This document shows positions 1 through 5,052 of a stretch of 5,052 nucleotides of DNA, piece after piece (position 1 is the first letter of the stretch; every line of letters starts with the position of its first letter). Position numbers and translations under genes: made by a program. The notes under the pieces are model-generated. The model worked only from the letters and a program-made list of their open reading frames with translations. It was not told the origin of the DNA and searched no databases. The stretch is from Bacteriovorax sp. GTDB lineage: Bacteria > Bdellovibrionota > Bacteriovoracia > Bacteriovoracales > Bacteriovoracaceae. The DNA lies in contig JAURXW010000278.1 of assembly GCA_030654205.1 (NCBI GenBank), forward strand, positions 1 to 5,052, given 5' to 3'.

Positions 1-1
1 T

Positions 2-520
2 ACTAAGATGAAAAAATTAATTGATCAACAAAAAATGCGCAAGGATTTTTATTACAGATTAACTTCAGGGGTCGTTTTAGAGCTGAATAGTTTAAGAGAT
101 AATCCCAATATGATAAAAGAGCTTTGTCGCGATTTTGAAAATCAGAAATGCATTATCATTAGCGATGAATTGATTAATTATTATCTTGAGTGTCCATGGC
201 TAGGAAATATTCGTCAGCTTTTGTCTCATTTAAATAAAAAGAAAATTTTATCCCAAAATAAAAAACTCATACTCGATCATCTCGATCATGATTTGCTTAA
301 CGATAAGGCCGAAATAAGTGGATTTAAAGATCACCAGCTAAGACCTTTAGAAGAAATTAAAATGGATTATTGTTTATCGGTGTTTATGAAGATGAATAAT
401 AATTTTGCAAGGGCCGCGAAACTATTAGATATAAGCCCTAATACACTTAAGGCCTTACTTGCGAATAGAGAAAAATTGAGGAATTTAAGAGACCATCAAG
501 TAGTCGATATAAATCTCTAG
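2..520 (+). CDS. Sigma-54-dependent transcriptional activator, C-terminal part (5' end outside window)
   Basis: The reading frame is open from the first bases, so the gene begins upstream; the ATG at 8 lies inside the AAA+ domain and is not a credible start. What remains is the end of a sigma-54 enhancer-binding ATPase. RKDFYYRL (codons from 38) matches the family motif FREDLYYRL and keeps both arginine-finger residues (codons 38 and 56). LNSLRDNP follows where LPPLRER is usual. PWLGNIRQL (from 194) corresponds to PWPGNVREL, with the sensor II arginine kept at 212 but the second proline replaced by Leu. A Fis-type helix-turn-helix lies at about 371-460 (FARAAKLLDISPNTLKALL), which in this family binds upstream activator sequences. 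Such proteins use ATP to open sigma-54 RNA polymerase complexes. The Walker motifs, the GAFTGA loop and any sensory domain lie outside the window, so signal and targets cannot be inferred. The last 36 bp overlap the convergent gene. Confidence 0.8.
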   Translation, partial: TKMKKLIDQQKMRKDFYYRLTSGVVLELNSLRDNPNMIKELCRDFENQKCIIISDELINYYLECPWLGNIRQLLSHLNKKKILSQNKKLILDHLDHDLLNDKAEISGFKDHQLRPLEEIKMDYCLSVFMKMNNNFARAAKLLDISPNTLKALLANREKLRNLRDHQVVDINL

Positions 521-1651
521 AATTTTGCCTTCGATTCCATTTTTTTCTAGGTACTCATTTAATTCATTTCTAAGTTTATCTTTTATAATCAATCGTCCTT
601 CTTCTTCCACTGGAAGTTGAGGGATGACTGGTTCTACGTTCGTCGTTAAATGATCTTTAATTTCAACTTCATGGGCCTTAAGAAAGAGAACAATATTTCT
701 ATTTGAAGCCAGTACTGAAAAATCCAACCAAACCTGACGATTGCGATGAGTATCTTCGAGAAAAATTTGAAGATTAATATCGGAGACCGACATCATTCTT
801 TCTGCCTGGCGATAATAGACTGGTCGGCTTTCGAGTACTTGTTTAATTTGAATATTTTTAATAGGTAGAACGCGCCCCAAATGCTTAAAATCTTCATTGA
901 GAATTTTGATCATATAGGTTTCAATTTGTTTTTGATTATCACTTTCTAGCGGTAAACGAGCAACTGGCAACTCTAGTGCTTCAATGGAATCATCTAACAT
1001 TTCTTCCATATATTCTAAAAACACTTTTTCTTTTGGATTGCTAGCTTCAATTCGAATATCTAAAAAGAGTTCATGTTCCGGGGCTTCTCCACCTGCAGGA
1101 CCAGCACCGTGCCCGCCTCCATGGCCACCACCAGAGGCAGCAACTGGCTTGATTTCAAATTTATGTTTTTTAATCTCAATATAGATATCATCTTCAGCAG
1201 CTTCATTGGACGCAGGTCTTCTTAATGAAAGTGTTCCGCTCGCAATTTTTTCTGCATTTTTAACCATAATGGTCATGGCCGACATTAAAATAACAAATGA
1301 AAAAGCCGCCATCATTGCTTTGAAAGGATGGGCCTTTGAAAAACGAAAAGGTGTAAGTAGTAATGATTTTTTATCAGCTTTTTTGAATTCTTCAGAGCGC
1401 AAATAGATTAGTATATTCACTAAGTGACCACGAATCATTGTTGTATACTGAGTGAAGAAGCTAAGAAGTTCTCCAAAGAAATTTTTTAATTTAGGTAATT
1501 GGTTTTGGATAATGGCTTTAAGGGTAGCTGGCAAATGTAGAATAACTGCAATAAACTCAAAAATAAAATGAGGAACCATATCTTTTAGTTTAACTAAAAG
1601 ACCTTCAATAAAACGATTTATAGCTTCTTCAATTTTAATTAAAAAATTCAC
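485..1651 (-). CDS. Membrane-anchored protein with two tandem FliL-like domains
   Basis: A 388-residue protein. The start is GTG at 1651-1649, with GGGAG (1662-1658) six bases upstream and an in-frame stop at 1672-1670, so no longer start exists. Order of parts: residues 1-110, helix-rich, basic and amphipathic, with no recognised domain; one membrane helix at about 111-130; an acidic stretch near 150-160; a linker at 173-188 (SGGGHGGGHGAGPAGG); FliL-like domain 1 at about 195-273; FliL-like domain 2 at about 307-388. Domain 2 carries the FliL pattern: a beta strand ending LASN, a long helix (NIVLFLKAHEVEIKDHL), then EGRLIIKDKLRNELNEYL and a final strand ILEIYIDYLMV. Domain 1 repeats it. FliL is an inner-membrane protein with a periplasmic domain that surrounds and supports the MotAB stator. 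Ordinary FliL is about 150-180 residues with one domain and a short N-terminus, so this is a FliL-like protein rather than canonical fliL. No flagellar neighbours are visible, and the gene appears to be transcribed alone. The FliL relationship is likely; a flagellar role is inference. Confidence 0.75.
   Translation of the reverse strand: MNFLIKIEEAINRFIEGLLVKLKDMVPHFIFEFIAVILHLPATLKAIIQNQLPKLKNFFGELLSFFTQYTTMIRGHLVNILIYLRSEEFKKADKKSLLLTPFRFSKAHPFKAMMAAFSFVILMSAMTIMVKNAEKIASGTLSLRRPASNEAAEDDIYIEIKKHKFEIKPVAASGGGHGGGHGAGPAGGEAPEHELFLDIRIEASNPKEKVFLEYMEEMLDDSIEALELPVARLPLESDNQKQIETYMIKILNEDFKHLGRVLPIKNIQIKQVLESRPVYYRQAERMMSVSDINLQIFLEDTHRNRQVWLDFSVLASNRNIVLFLKAHEVEIKDHLTTNVEPVIPQLPVEEEGRLIIKDKLRNELNEYLEKNGIEGKILEIYIDYLMVS
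488..733 (-). repeat. Second copy of internal FliL-like domain duplication
   Basis: This encodes residues 307-388 and is the copy closer to canonical FliL, including the C-terminal helix and the last beta strand that end the family's proteins. The stretch just before it (VSDINLQIFLED) resembles the VNL strand that opens FliL periplasmic domains. Confidence 0.6.
833..1069 (-). repeat. First copy of internal FliL-like domain duplication
   Basis: This encodes residues 195-273 of the tandem FliL-like protein. Aligned by eye with the second copy (residues 307-388), it shares LD, ASN, FL, PV, LP-E, LNE and a final alternating Ile strand. I count roughly 20 identical positions over about 80, with only short gaps. 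This is a duplication at protein level; the two DNA copies have diverged. Confidence 0.6.
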
Positions 1652-1657
1652 ACATAA

Positions 1658-1662
1658 CTCCC
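1658..1662 (-). promoter_or_regulatory. Ribosome binding site for the FliL-like gene (GTG start)
   Basis: GGGAG on the minus strand lies six bases before GTG at 1651. It decides the start: the ATG at 1655-1653 is in another frame and meets a stop after a few codons. Confidence 0.7.
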
Positions 1663-1700
1663 TTTTTCTTTATCGGAAGAAATTTGCAGACACTTGAAAA

Positions 1701-1741
1701 ATCAATTTGAGTTAAGTGATTCACTCAGGTAATCAATTGAG
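1701..1741. promoter_or_regulatory. Candidate operator: palindrome between two direct repeats
   Basis: In the 198-bp divergent intergenic region, an 11-bp palindrome AGTGATTCACT (1715-1725) sits inside TGAGT (1708-1712) and ACTCA (1723-1727). It is flanked by near-identical direct repeats, ATCAATTTGAG (1701-1711) and ATCAATTGAG (1732-1741), whose starts are 31 bp apart, about three helical turns. The position suits a regulator binding site for one or both divergent genes. No clear -35/-10 pair accompanies it, and chance similarity in AT-rich DNA is possible. Confidence 0.3.
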
Positions 1742-1753
1742 AAAATCTTGCCC

Positions 1754-1783
1754 TTTAAAAAAATGTAGGCTGAAGAGTTTATT
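1754..1783 (+). promoter_or_regulatory. Weak sigma-70-like promoter candidate for the lipoprotein gene
   Basis: TTTAAA (1754-1759) and TTTATT (1778-1783) are 18 bp apart and each matches about four of six consensus bases. Transcription would begin near 1790, just at the leader stem-loop. The match is poor and is listed only because nothing better is visible upstream of the gene. Confidence 0.2.
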
Positions 1784-1787
1784 GGCA

Positions 1788-1822
1788 ACGCCTGATTGGA
1801 CGATGAGTTCTCAAACAGGCGT
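1788..1822 (+). promoter_or_regulatory. Stem-loop in the leader of the lipoprotein gene
   Basis: ACGCCTG (1788-1794) and CAGGCGT (1816-1822) form a perfect 7-bp, GC-rich inverted repeat. The loop contains a second small one, TGAG-TT-CTCA (1804-1813). It ends 16 bases before the ribosome binding site GGGGA (1839-1843). No U-tract follows, so it is not a terminator; it could be a leader structure or a dyad bound by a protein. I do not recognise a known riboswitch. Confidence 0.35.
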
Positions 1823-1838
1823 ATTCAAATTCGTCGAT

Positions 1839-1843
1839 GGGGA
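1839..1843 (+). promoter_or_regulatory. Ribosome binding site deciding the lipoprotein start
   Basis: GGGGA lies six bases before ATG at 1850. The same frame is open from a TTG at 1796, but that TTG lacks a Shine-Dalgarno sequence and would put charged residues ahead of the signal peptide, so the ATG is preferred. Confidence 0.75.
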
Positions 1844-1849
1844 ATTGTA

Positions 1850-2521
1850 ATGAGTAATAATAAAAATGGCTTAAAACTATTAATGACAGCAGTGCTCTAT
1901 GGGGCCTGTTTAATTTTCAACACGAGTTGTTCTGGCTTTTTACCAGATAGAAGTTTCATTGAAGAAATGAATCGTGAGAGTGATCCATTTTTACAGGCCG
2001 GAAAAGATTTTCCAGTGGTTAGCGGAGATGCCGGTGAAGCCTATCGCAGCAGAGATGAGATCCAAAAGCGCACACCAACAAGTGAGCGCAACCGTAAACA
2101 AATTAAAGAGCAAGACTCCATTAAACAAGAGTTGATTCAAAAAGAAGCAGAAATTCCAGTGGAAGGTTTGGGGCAGTATACCAAGGATAAAAAATTTCTA
2201 CCGACTGATTCGGATAAGCTTTATTATTTAAGTCTCTCAAATCCTGAAAGATCCAATTATATCAATATAAAGAAGCAAGACATGCAAGATGATCAGGGAA
2301 AAGGTCAAGATTTTATTCAAAAGAGATCTGTGCACAATACTGAATTATACCTAGGAATGCCAAAGGCCCAGGTGGTTCAAGTTTGGGGAAAACCCTCAAG
2401 AATTGAAATAGCAGGAAACCCAAAAAACCAAAATGAGCGTTGGTCCTTTGTTGAAGATGGAAGTGTGAAGCAAATATATTTTGAGAGTGGTAAGGTTGGT
2501 GGATGGGCCCTTGATCTCTAA
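1850..2521 (+). CDS. Probable lipoprotein with C-terminal SmpA/OmlA (BamE-like) domain
   Basis: A 223-residue protein from the ATG at 1850. The N-terminus has a lysine-containing n-region (KNGLK) and a hydrophobic core (residues 10-23), then a likely lipidated cysteine at 27 in FNTSCSG. The lipobox is imperfect because Asn sits at -3; Cys20 after LYGA is a less likely alternative. Residues about 30-160 are hydrophilic, rich in Lys, Glu, Gln and Arg, and look extended or coiled. The last 60 residues resemble the SmpA/OmlA/BamE fold: ELYLGMPKAQVVQVWGKP (the LGM-x6-GxP type motif), then ERWSF, then a strand IYFESGKVGGWAL. BamE assists outer-membrane protein assembly and is about 110 residues, so this longer protein is a domain relative rather than BamE itself. 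It precedes yicC by 70 bases. A function in the cell envelope is inference. Confidence 0.7.
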   Translation: MSNNKNGLKLLMTAVLYGACLIFNTSCSGFLPDRSFIEEMNRESDPFLQAGKDFPVVSGDAGEAYRSRDEIQKRTPTSERNRKQIKEQDSIKQELIQKEAEIPVEGLGQYTKDKKFLPTDSDKLYYLSLSNPERSNYINIKKQDMQDDQGKGQDFIQKRSVHNTELYLGMPKAQVVQVWGKPSRIEIAGNPKNQNERWSFVEDGSVKQIYFESGKVGGWALDL

Positions 2522-2536
2522 ATTAAAAAGTAATAT

Positions 2537-2580
2537 CTTAGGCTTTACTAAAAAGAGTCTTTTTAGGGCTAAGGCCTAAG
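2537..2580 (+). repeat. Nested inverted repeat (hairpin) overlapping the yicC ribosome binding site
   Basis: Outer arms CTTAGGC (2537-2543) and GCCTAAG (2574-2580) pair perfectly. Inner arms CTAAAAAG (2548-2555) and CTTTTTAG (2559-2566) pair perfectly around a three-base loop. A few further bases between them can pair with a bulge. The right outer arm contains the first bases of the yicC Shine-Dalgarno AAGGA (2578-2582). No run of T follows, so a classical terminator for the lipoprotein gene is not supported; a folded leader limiting yicC translation, or an mRNA-stabilising hairpin, fits better. Confidence 0.6.
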
Positions 2581-2582
2581 GA
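2578..2582 (+). promoter_or_regulatory. Ribosome binding site of yicC
   Basis: AAGGA is followed by nine bases and then ATG at 2592. Part of it lies in the right arm of the upstream hairpin, so it may be occluded when that hairpin is folded. Confidence 0.6.
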
Positions 2583-2591
2583 TAAAAAACA

Positions 2592-3467
2592 ATGTCAGCA
2601 CAATCAATGACAGGCTTTGCTCAAGCAGTTGCCCAGTCAAATAATTACCTCGTCTCTGTTGAAATAAAAAGTGTCAATAATAGATTTAAGGATGTTCGCT
2701 TTAAAATGCCTGGAAGTTTGAGTGCATTGGAAATTGAGTTTAAAAAAGAGTTAAACGATTTGTTTTCTCGCGGAACTTTCGATGTTTATGTAAATGTTAA
2801 GCGGGCTGAAAACAAAAGTCGATTTGACGATTTAGATGCAAATAAAATTTCTCAATTTGTTTCCAAGATTGCACCAATACTGAAAAATAATGGATTAGAA
2901 GCAAAAGTAAATATGACAGATTTTCTTCGGTCAGAATTTTTTATAGATGCTGATGAAGAAAATCAAAATGAATTATCTGAGCTTGCAATGAAGGCTTTTA
3001 AAGATTCACTCTTAGGTTTAAAGATCTCTCGCGAATCAGAAGGGGAGAAATTAATCAAGGTTTTGGTTAAGCATCTTGATACCTATAAAACTCATTTTGT
3101 TATTATTGAAAATAATGCAGATCATTTTAAATCAAATGTAGAAGAAAAATTAAAAAAGCGTGTGGATGACTATAAAAGCCTTATTGAAGTTGACCAAAGC
3201 CGATTACTTCAAGAAGTTGTCTTTTATTTAGAAAAAATAGATATTCATGAAGAGATCAATCGCATTCATGCCCACTTGGAAAAATTTCAAAATCTTCTAA
3301 AATCAAGTAATGAAGTTGGAAGACAAATTGATTTTTTAATTCAAGAGTTAAACCGTGAGACCAATACCATGGGATCTAAGTCAACTATGAAGGAAATTTC
3401 GGATTCAGTCGTTCAAATGAAAGTTCAGTTAGAAAAAATGCGAGAGCAGGGGCTTAACATTGAGTAA
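2592..3467 (+). CDS. yicC: YicC-family endoribonuclease
   Basis: A 291-residue protein of normal length for YicC/YloC. The N-terminal domain opens with the family signature SMTGFA (residues 5-10) and EIKSVNNRFKDVRFKMP (24-40). A charged helical middle (about 155-203) leads to the DUF1732 C-terminal domain: LLQEVVFYLEKIDIHEEINR (205-224), IHAHLEKF, then QELNRETNTMGSKS (251-264) and the typical end MREQGLNIE. Members cleave RNA; E. coli YicC has been linked to turnover of the small RNA RyhB, and B. subtilis YloC is a relative with endoribonuclease activity. They act in the cytoplasm as oligomers. The gene overlaps gmk by 8 bp, a pairing found in many bacteria, so the two are co-transcribed and probably translationally coupled. 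A hairpin precedes its ribosome binding site. Family assignment is secure; the RNA target here is unknown. Confidence 0.93.
   Translation: MSAQSMTGFAQAVAQSNNYLVSVEIKSVNNRFKDVRFKMPGSLSALEIEFKKELNDLFSRGTFDVYVNVKRAENKSRFDDLDANKISQFVSKIAPILKNNGLEAKVNMTDFLRSEFFIDADEENQNELSELAMKAFKDSLLGLKISRESEGEKLIKVLVKHLDTYKTHFVIIENNADHFKSNVEEKLKKRVDDYKSLIEVDQSRLLQEVVFYLEKIDIHEEINRIHAHLEKFQNLLKSSNEVGRQIDFLIQELNRETNTMGSKSTMKEISDSVVQMKVQLEKMREQGLNIE
3448..3452 (+). promoter_or_regulatory. Ribosome binding site of gmk inside the end of yicC
   Basis: AGGGG lies seven bases before TTG at 3460, within the last codons of yicC. It supports the TTG start: the next in-frame ATG falls just after the P-loop and would remove the ATP-binding site. 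Confidence 0.7.
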
Positions 3468-4038
3468 TCAAGGTCAAATTGGAAAATTAATTGTCATTGT
3501 CGCTCCGTCTGGTACGGGGAAATCAACAATGATAAAAAGATTGAAAATAGACTTTCCTTCAATTGTTGAATCGGTATCTTATACCACTCGTCCAATGAGA
3601 CCAGGTGAAGTTGATACAAAAAGCTATTTTTTTATTACTAAAGAAGAATTTACCGTTATGCGTGCTAACAACGAATTTTTAGAATGGGCCGAAGTTCATG
3701 GCAATTTTTACGGTACATCTAAAAATTTTGTTGAAAAATGTTTGAACGAGGGGATGCATTTGCTTTTTGACTTAGACGTTCAAGGCACAGATTCTATGAA
3801 AGATTATTTTGGAAAAAAAGCCAGTGTAATTTTTATATCACCTCCTTCAGTTGAAGAATTAGAAAAACGCTTGCGCCATCGTGGAACGGAAAATACGCAG
3901 GTAATTAATATTCGACTAACAAATGCTCGCCAAGAATTACTAAGAAAAAATGATTTTGATTTTTTAATATATAATGACGATATCGAAAATGCTTACCAGA
4001 AGCTTTGCGAAATCACACAAGAGATATTGGGACGCTAA
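3460..4038 (+). CDS. gmk: Guanylate kinase
   Basis: A 192-residue enzyme that converts GMP and ATP to GDP and ADP in the cytoplasm. It starts at TTG 3460, overlapping the yicC stop by 8 bp. The P-loop is APSGTGKST (residues 15-23). The GMP site is complete by comparison with known guanylate kinases: SYTTRPMRPGE supplies Ser40, Arg44 and Arg47, followed by Tyr56, Glu75 (FLEWAEVHG), Tyr84 and Thr86 (FYGTS) and Asp106 (FDLDVQG). The lid region holds LEKRLRHRGTEN, with the arginines expected to contact ATP. The length is slightly short of the usual 200-210 residues, with nothing essential missing. The next gene encodes a (p)ppGpp enzyme; in several bacteria guanylate kinase is inhibited by (p)ppGpp, so this order links guanine nucleotide supply with the alarmone. 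Whether this enzyme is inhibited cannot be read from the sequence. Confidence 0.96.
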   Translation: MSNQGQIGKLIVIVAPSGTGKSTMIKRLKIDFPSIVESVSYTTRPMRPGEVDTKSYFFITKEEFTVMRANNEFLEWAEVHGNFYGTSKNFVEKCLNEGMHLLFDLDVQGTDSMKDYFGKKASVIFISPPSVEELEKRLRHRGTENTQVINIRLTNARQELLRKNDFDFLIYNDDIENAYQKLCEITQEILGR

Positions 4039-4053
4039 TATCAAGAGATGGGA

Positions 4054-5052
4054 ATGTACCAAAATTTAGATTTTTCTCATGAACGCGATCTTACTATTGA
4101 CGACCTTGTTAGGAGAGTCGAGGCGTACTATCCAGACGCCAATTTTACAATGCTTCGGAAGGCTTTTCTCTTTGCAGAAAAAGCTCATCGCGGCCAAAAA
4201 AGAAGTTCTGGTGAAGATTATATTATTCATCCGATCAATGTCGCGGCTACTTTAATTAGATTACATATGGATCTCGACACTATTGTGGCGGGTCTTCTCC
4301 ATGACGTCGTTGAAGATTGTAATGTTACACCTCAGGAAATTGAAAAAGAATTTAATCAAGGAGTTGCAGACCTTGTTGTTGGTTTAACTAAAATTTCTAA
4401 AATCAAATTTAAAACAAAAGAAGAATCACAGATCGAAAACTTTCGTAAGATGGTTGTGGCCATGGCAAAAGACCTTAGGGTTATTATTGTTAAGCTGGCC
4501 GATCGTATGCACAATATGCGTACTCTTCAATATGTATCAGATGAAAAACAAAAAAAGATTGCTCAAGAGACTCTTGATATTTATGTTCCGCTAGCAAGTC
4601 GTTTAGGGATTAACTCAGTAAAGTCTGAACTTGAAGATTTATGTTTGCGTTTTTTAAAACCAGAAATTTATTACCGTCTTGCTGAAAAAGTTTCTATGAA
4701 GAAATCAGAGCGGGATAACTATATTAGAGAAGTAATAACTTCAATTAAAGAAAAATTGTTAGAGTATTCGTTGCACGCTGAGGTTAAGGGGCGTCCAAAG
4801 CATTTCTATTCAATTTATAAAAAAATGACTTCTCGAGGAGTCGATTACGAACAGGTTCAAGATCTACTGGCTTTTCGTTTAATTGTTTCTAATATTACAG
4901 AATGCTATAAGGCCTTGGGGATTATTCACTCGTCTTTTATACCTATTCCCGGACGCTTTAAAGATTATATTGCTATTCCCAAAGTAAATAATTATCAATC
5001 ACTGCACACGGCGGTTATCGGACCTCGTGCAGAGAGAATTGAAATCCAAATT
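4054..5052 (+). CDS. spoT: Bifunctional (p)ppGpp synthetase/hydrolase, RelA/SpoT family (3' end outside window)
   Basis: The first 333 residues are visible with no stop; full-length relatives are about 700-750 residues. The enzyme makes pppGpp/ppGpp from GTP/GDP and ATP and hydrolyses it. The hydrolase HD domain (about 25-180) keeps every expected metal or catalytic residue: His59 (YIIHP), His83-Asp84 and Glu87-Asp88 (LLHDVVED), Asp150 and Asn154 (LADRMHNMR). The synthetase domain (from about 230) shows GRPKHFYSIYKKM (Arg247), QDLLAFRLIV (Asp270), RFKDYIAIPK and NNYQSLHTAV (Tyr314), ending at EIQI (330-333). The RFKD motif (301-304) is the RxKD form of bifunctional enzymes, where synthetase-only RelA has ExDD. 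The intact HD box also argues against RelA. ATG at 4054 has AAGAG six bases upstream; ATG at 4048 is an alternative adding two residues. It follows gmk by 15 bases and is surely co-transcribed. It could equally be named rel; TGS and ACT domains would lie downstream. Confidence 0.95.
   Translation, partial: MYQNLDFSHERDLTIDDLVRRVEAYYPDANFTMLRKAFLFAEKAHRGQKRSSGEDYIIHPINVAATLIRLHMDLDTIVAGLLHDVVEDCNVTPQEIEKEFNQGVADLVVGLTKISKIKFKTKEESQIENFRKMVVAMAKDLRVIIVKLADRMHNMRTLQYVSDEKQKKIAQETLDIYVPLASRLGINSVKSELEDLCLRFLKPEIYYRLAEKVSMKKSERDNYIREVITSIKEKLLEYSLHAEVKGRPKHFYSIYKKMTSRGVDYEQVQDLLAFRLIVSNITECYKALGIIHSSFIPIPGRFKDYIAIPKVNNYQSLHTAVIGPRAERIEIQI

Noticed and set aside
984..1184. 66-codon plus-strand open frame with a proline-rich stretch
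   Set aside because: It is antisense to the FliL-like gene; the prolines are the complement of the Gly-rich linker codons, and it has no supporting features.
1206..1406. 66-codon plus-strand open frame
   Set aside because: It is antisense to the membrane helix region of the FliL-like gene and has no homology or ribosome binding site that I can see.
1782..1799. Sigma-54 promoter resembling TTGGCA...TTGG, tempting because of the nearby activator gene
   Set aside because: The GG and the downstream element are not at the required GG-N10-GC spacing and the GC is missing.
1796..1849. Longer lipoprotein start at TTG 1796
   Set aside because: It has no Shine-Dalgarno sequence, and the added 18 residues are charged and would spoil the signal peptide; ATG 1850 has a good site.
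1652..1849. Riboswitch or small RNA gene in the divergent intergenic region
   Set aside because: Only short dyads are present; no known riboswitch core, promoter-terminator pair or conserved RNA motif is recognisable.
2537..2591. Rho-independent terminator after the lipoprotein gene
   Set aside because: The stem is strong, but the bases after it (GATAAAAAAC) contain no T-run on the plus strand; it is kept as a hairpin only.
4054..5052. Synthetase-only RelA
   Set aside because: All HD hydrolase residues are present and the synthetase motif is RFKD rather than ExDD, so a bifunctional Rel/SpoT is supported.

Overview
This AT-rich window looks like chromosomal DNA of a Gram-negative, probably flagellated or gliding bacterium. 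A low-GC member of the Bdellovibrionota (Bacteriovorax/Bdellovibrio-like) is my best guess. That placement is inference. It rests on the AT-rich coding style, the mix of GTG, TTG and ATG starts, the tail of a sigma-54-type regulator, a FliL-like protein and a yicC-gmk-rel cluster. I see no mobile element, CRISPR array, tRNA or rRNA.

Layout. (1) 2-520, plus strand: the C-terminal part of a sigma-54-dependent activator, with the end of the AAA+ domain and a Fis-type helix-turn-helix; its 5' part lies outside the window. (2) 485-1651, minus strand: a 388-residue membrane-anchored protein that overlaps the regulator tail-to-tail by 36 bp. It has a long N-terminal cytoplasmic region, one membrane helix, a His/Gly-rich linker and two FliL-like domains in tandem. 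(3) 1652-1849: a divergent intergenic region with no gene, holding a small palindrome flanked by near-identical direct repeats, and a stem-loop in the leader of the next gene. (4) 1850-2521, plus strand: a probable lipoprotein ending in a SmpA/OmlA/BamE-like domain. (5) 2537-2580: a strong inverted repeat whose right arm runs into the yicC ribosome binding site. (6) 2592-5052, plus strand: yicC, gmk and a bifunctional rel/spoT-type gene, tightly packed and running off the window.

Function. The plus-strand cluster joins an RNA-cleaving YicC-family protein, guanylate kinase (GMP to GDP) and a (p)ppGpp synthetase/hydrolase, so guanine nucleotide supply and the stringent alarmone are encoded together. 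yicC and gmk overlap by 8 bp and only 15 nt separate gmk from rel, which implies one transcript and translational coupling. The omega-subunit gene rpoZ, which sits between gmk and spoT in E. coli, is absent from this junction. The left half looks like envelope or motility functions.

The most unusual item is the tandem FliL-like protein. The two halves align with each other along about 80 residues, and the long N-terminal region has no counterpart in ordinary FliL.
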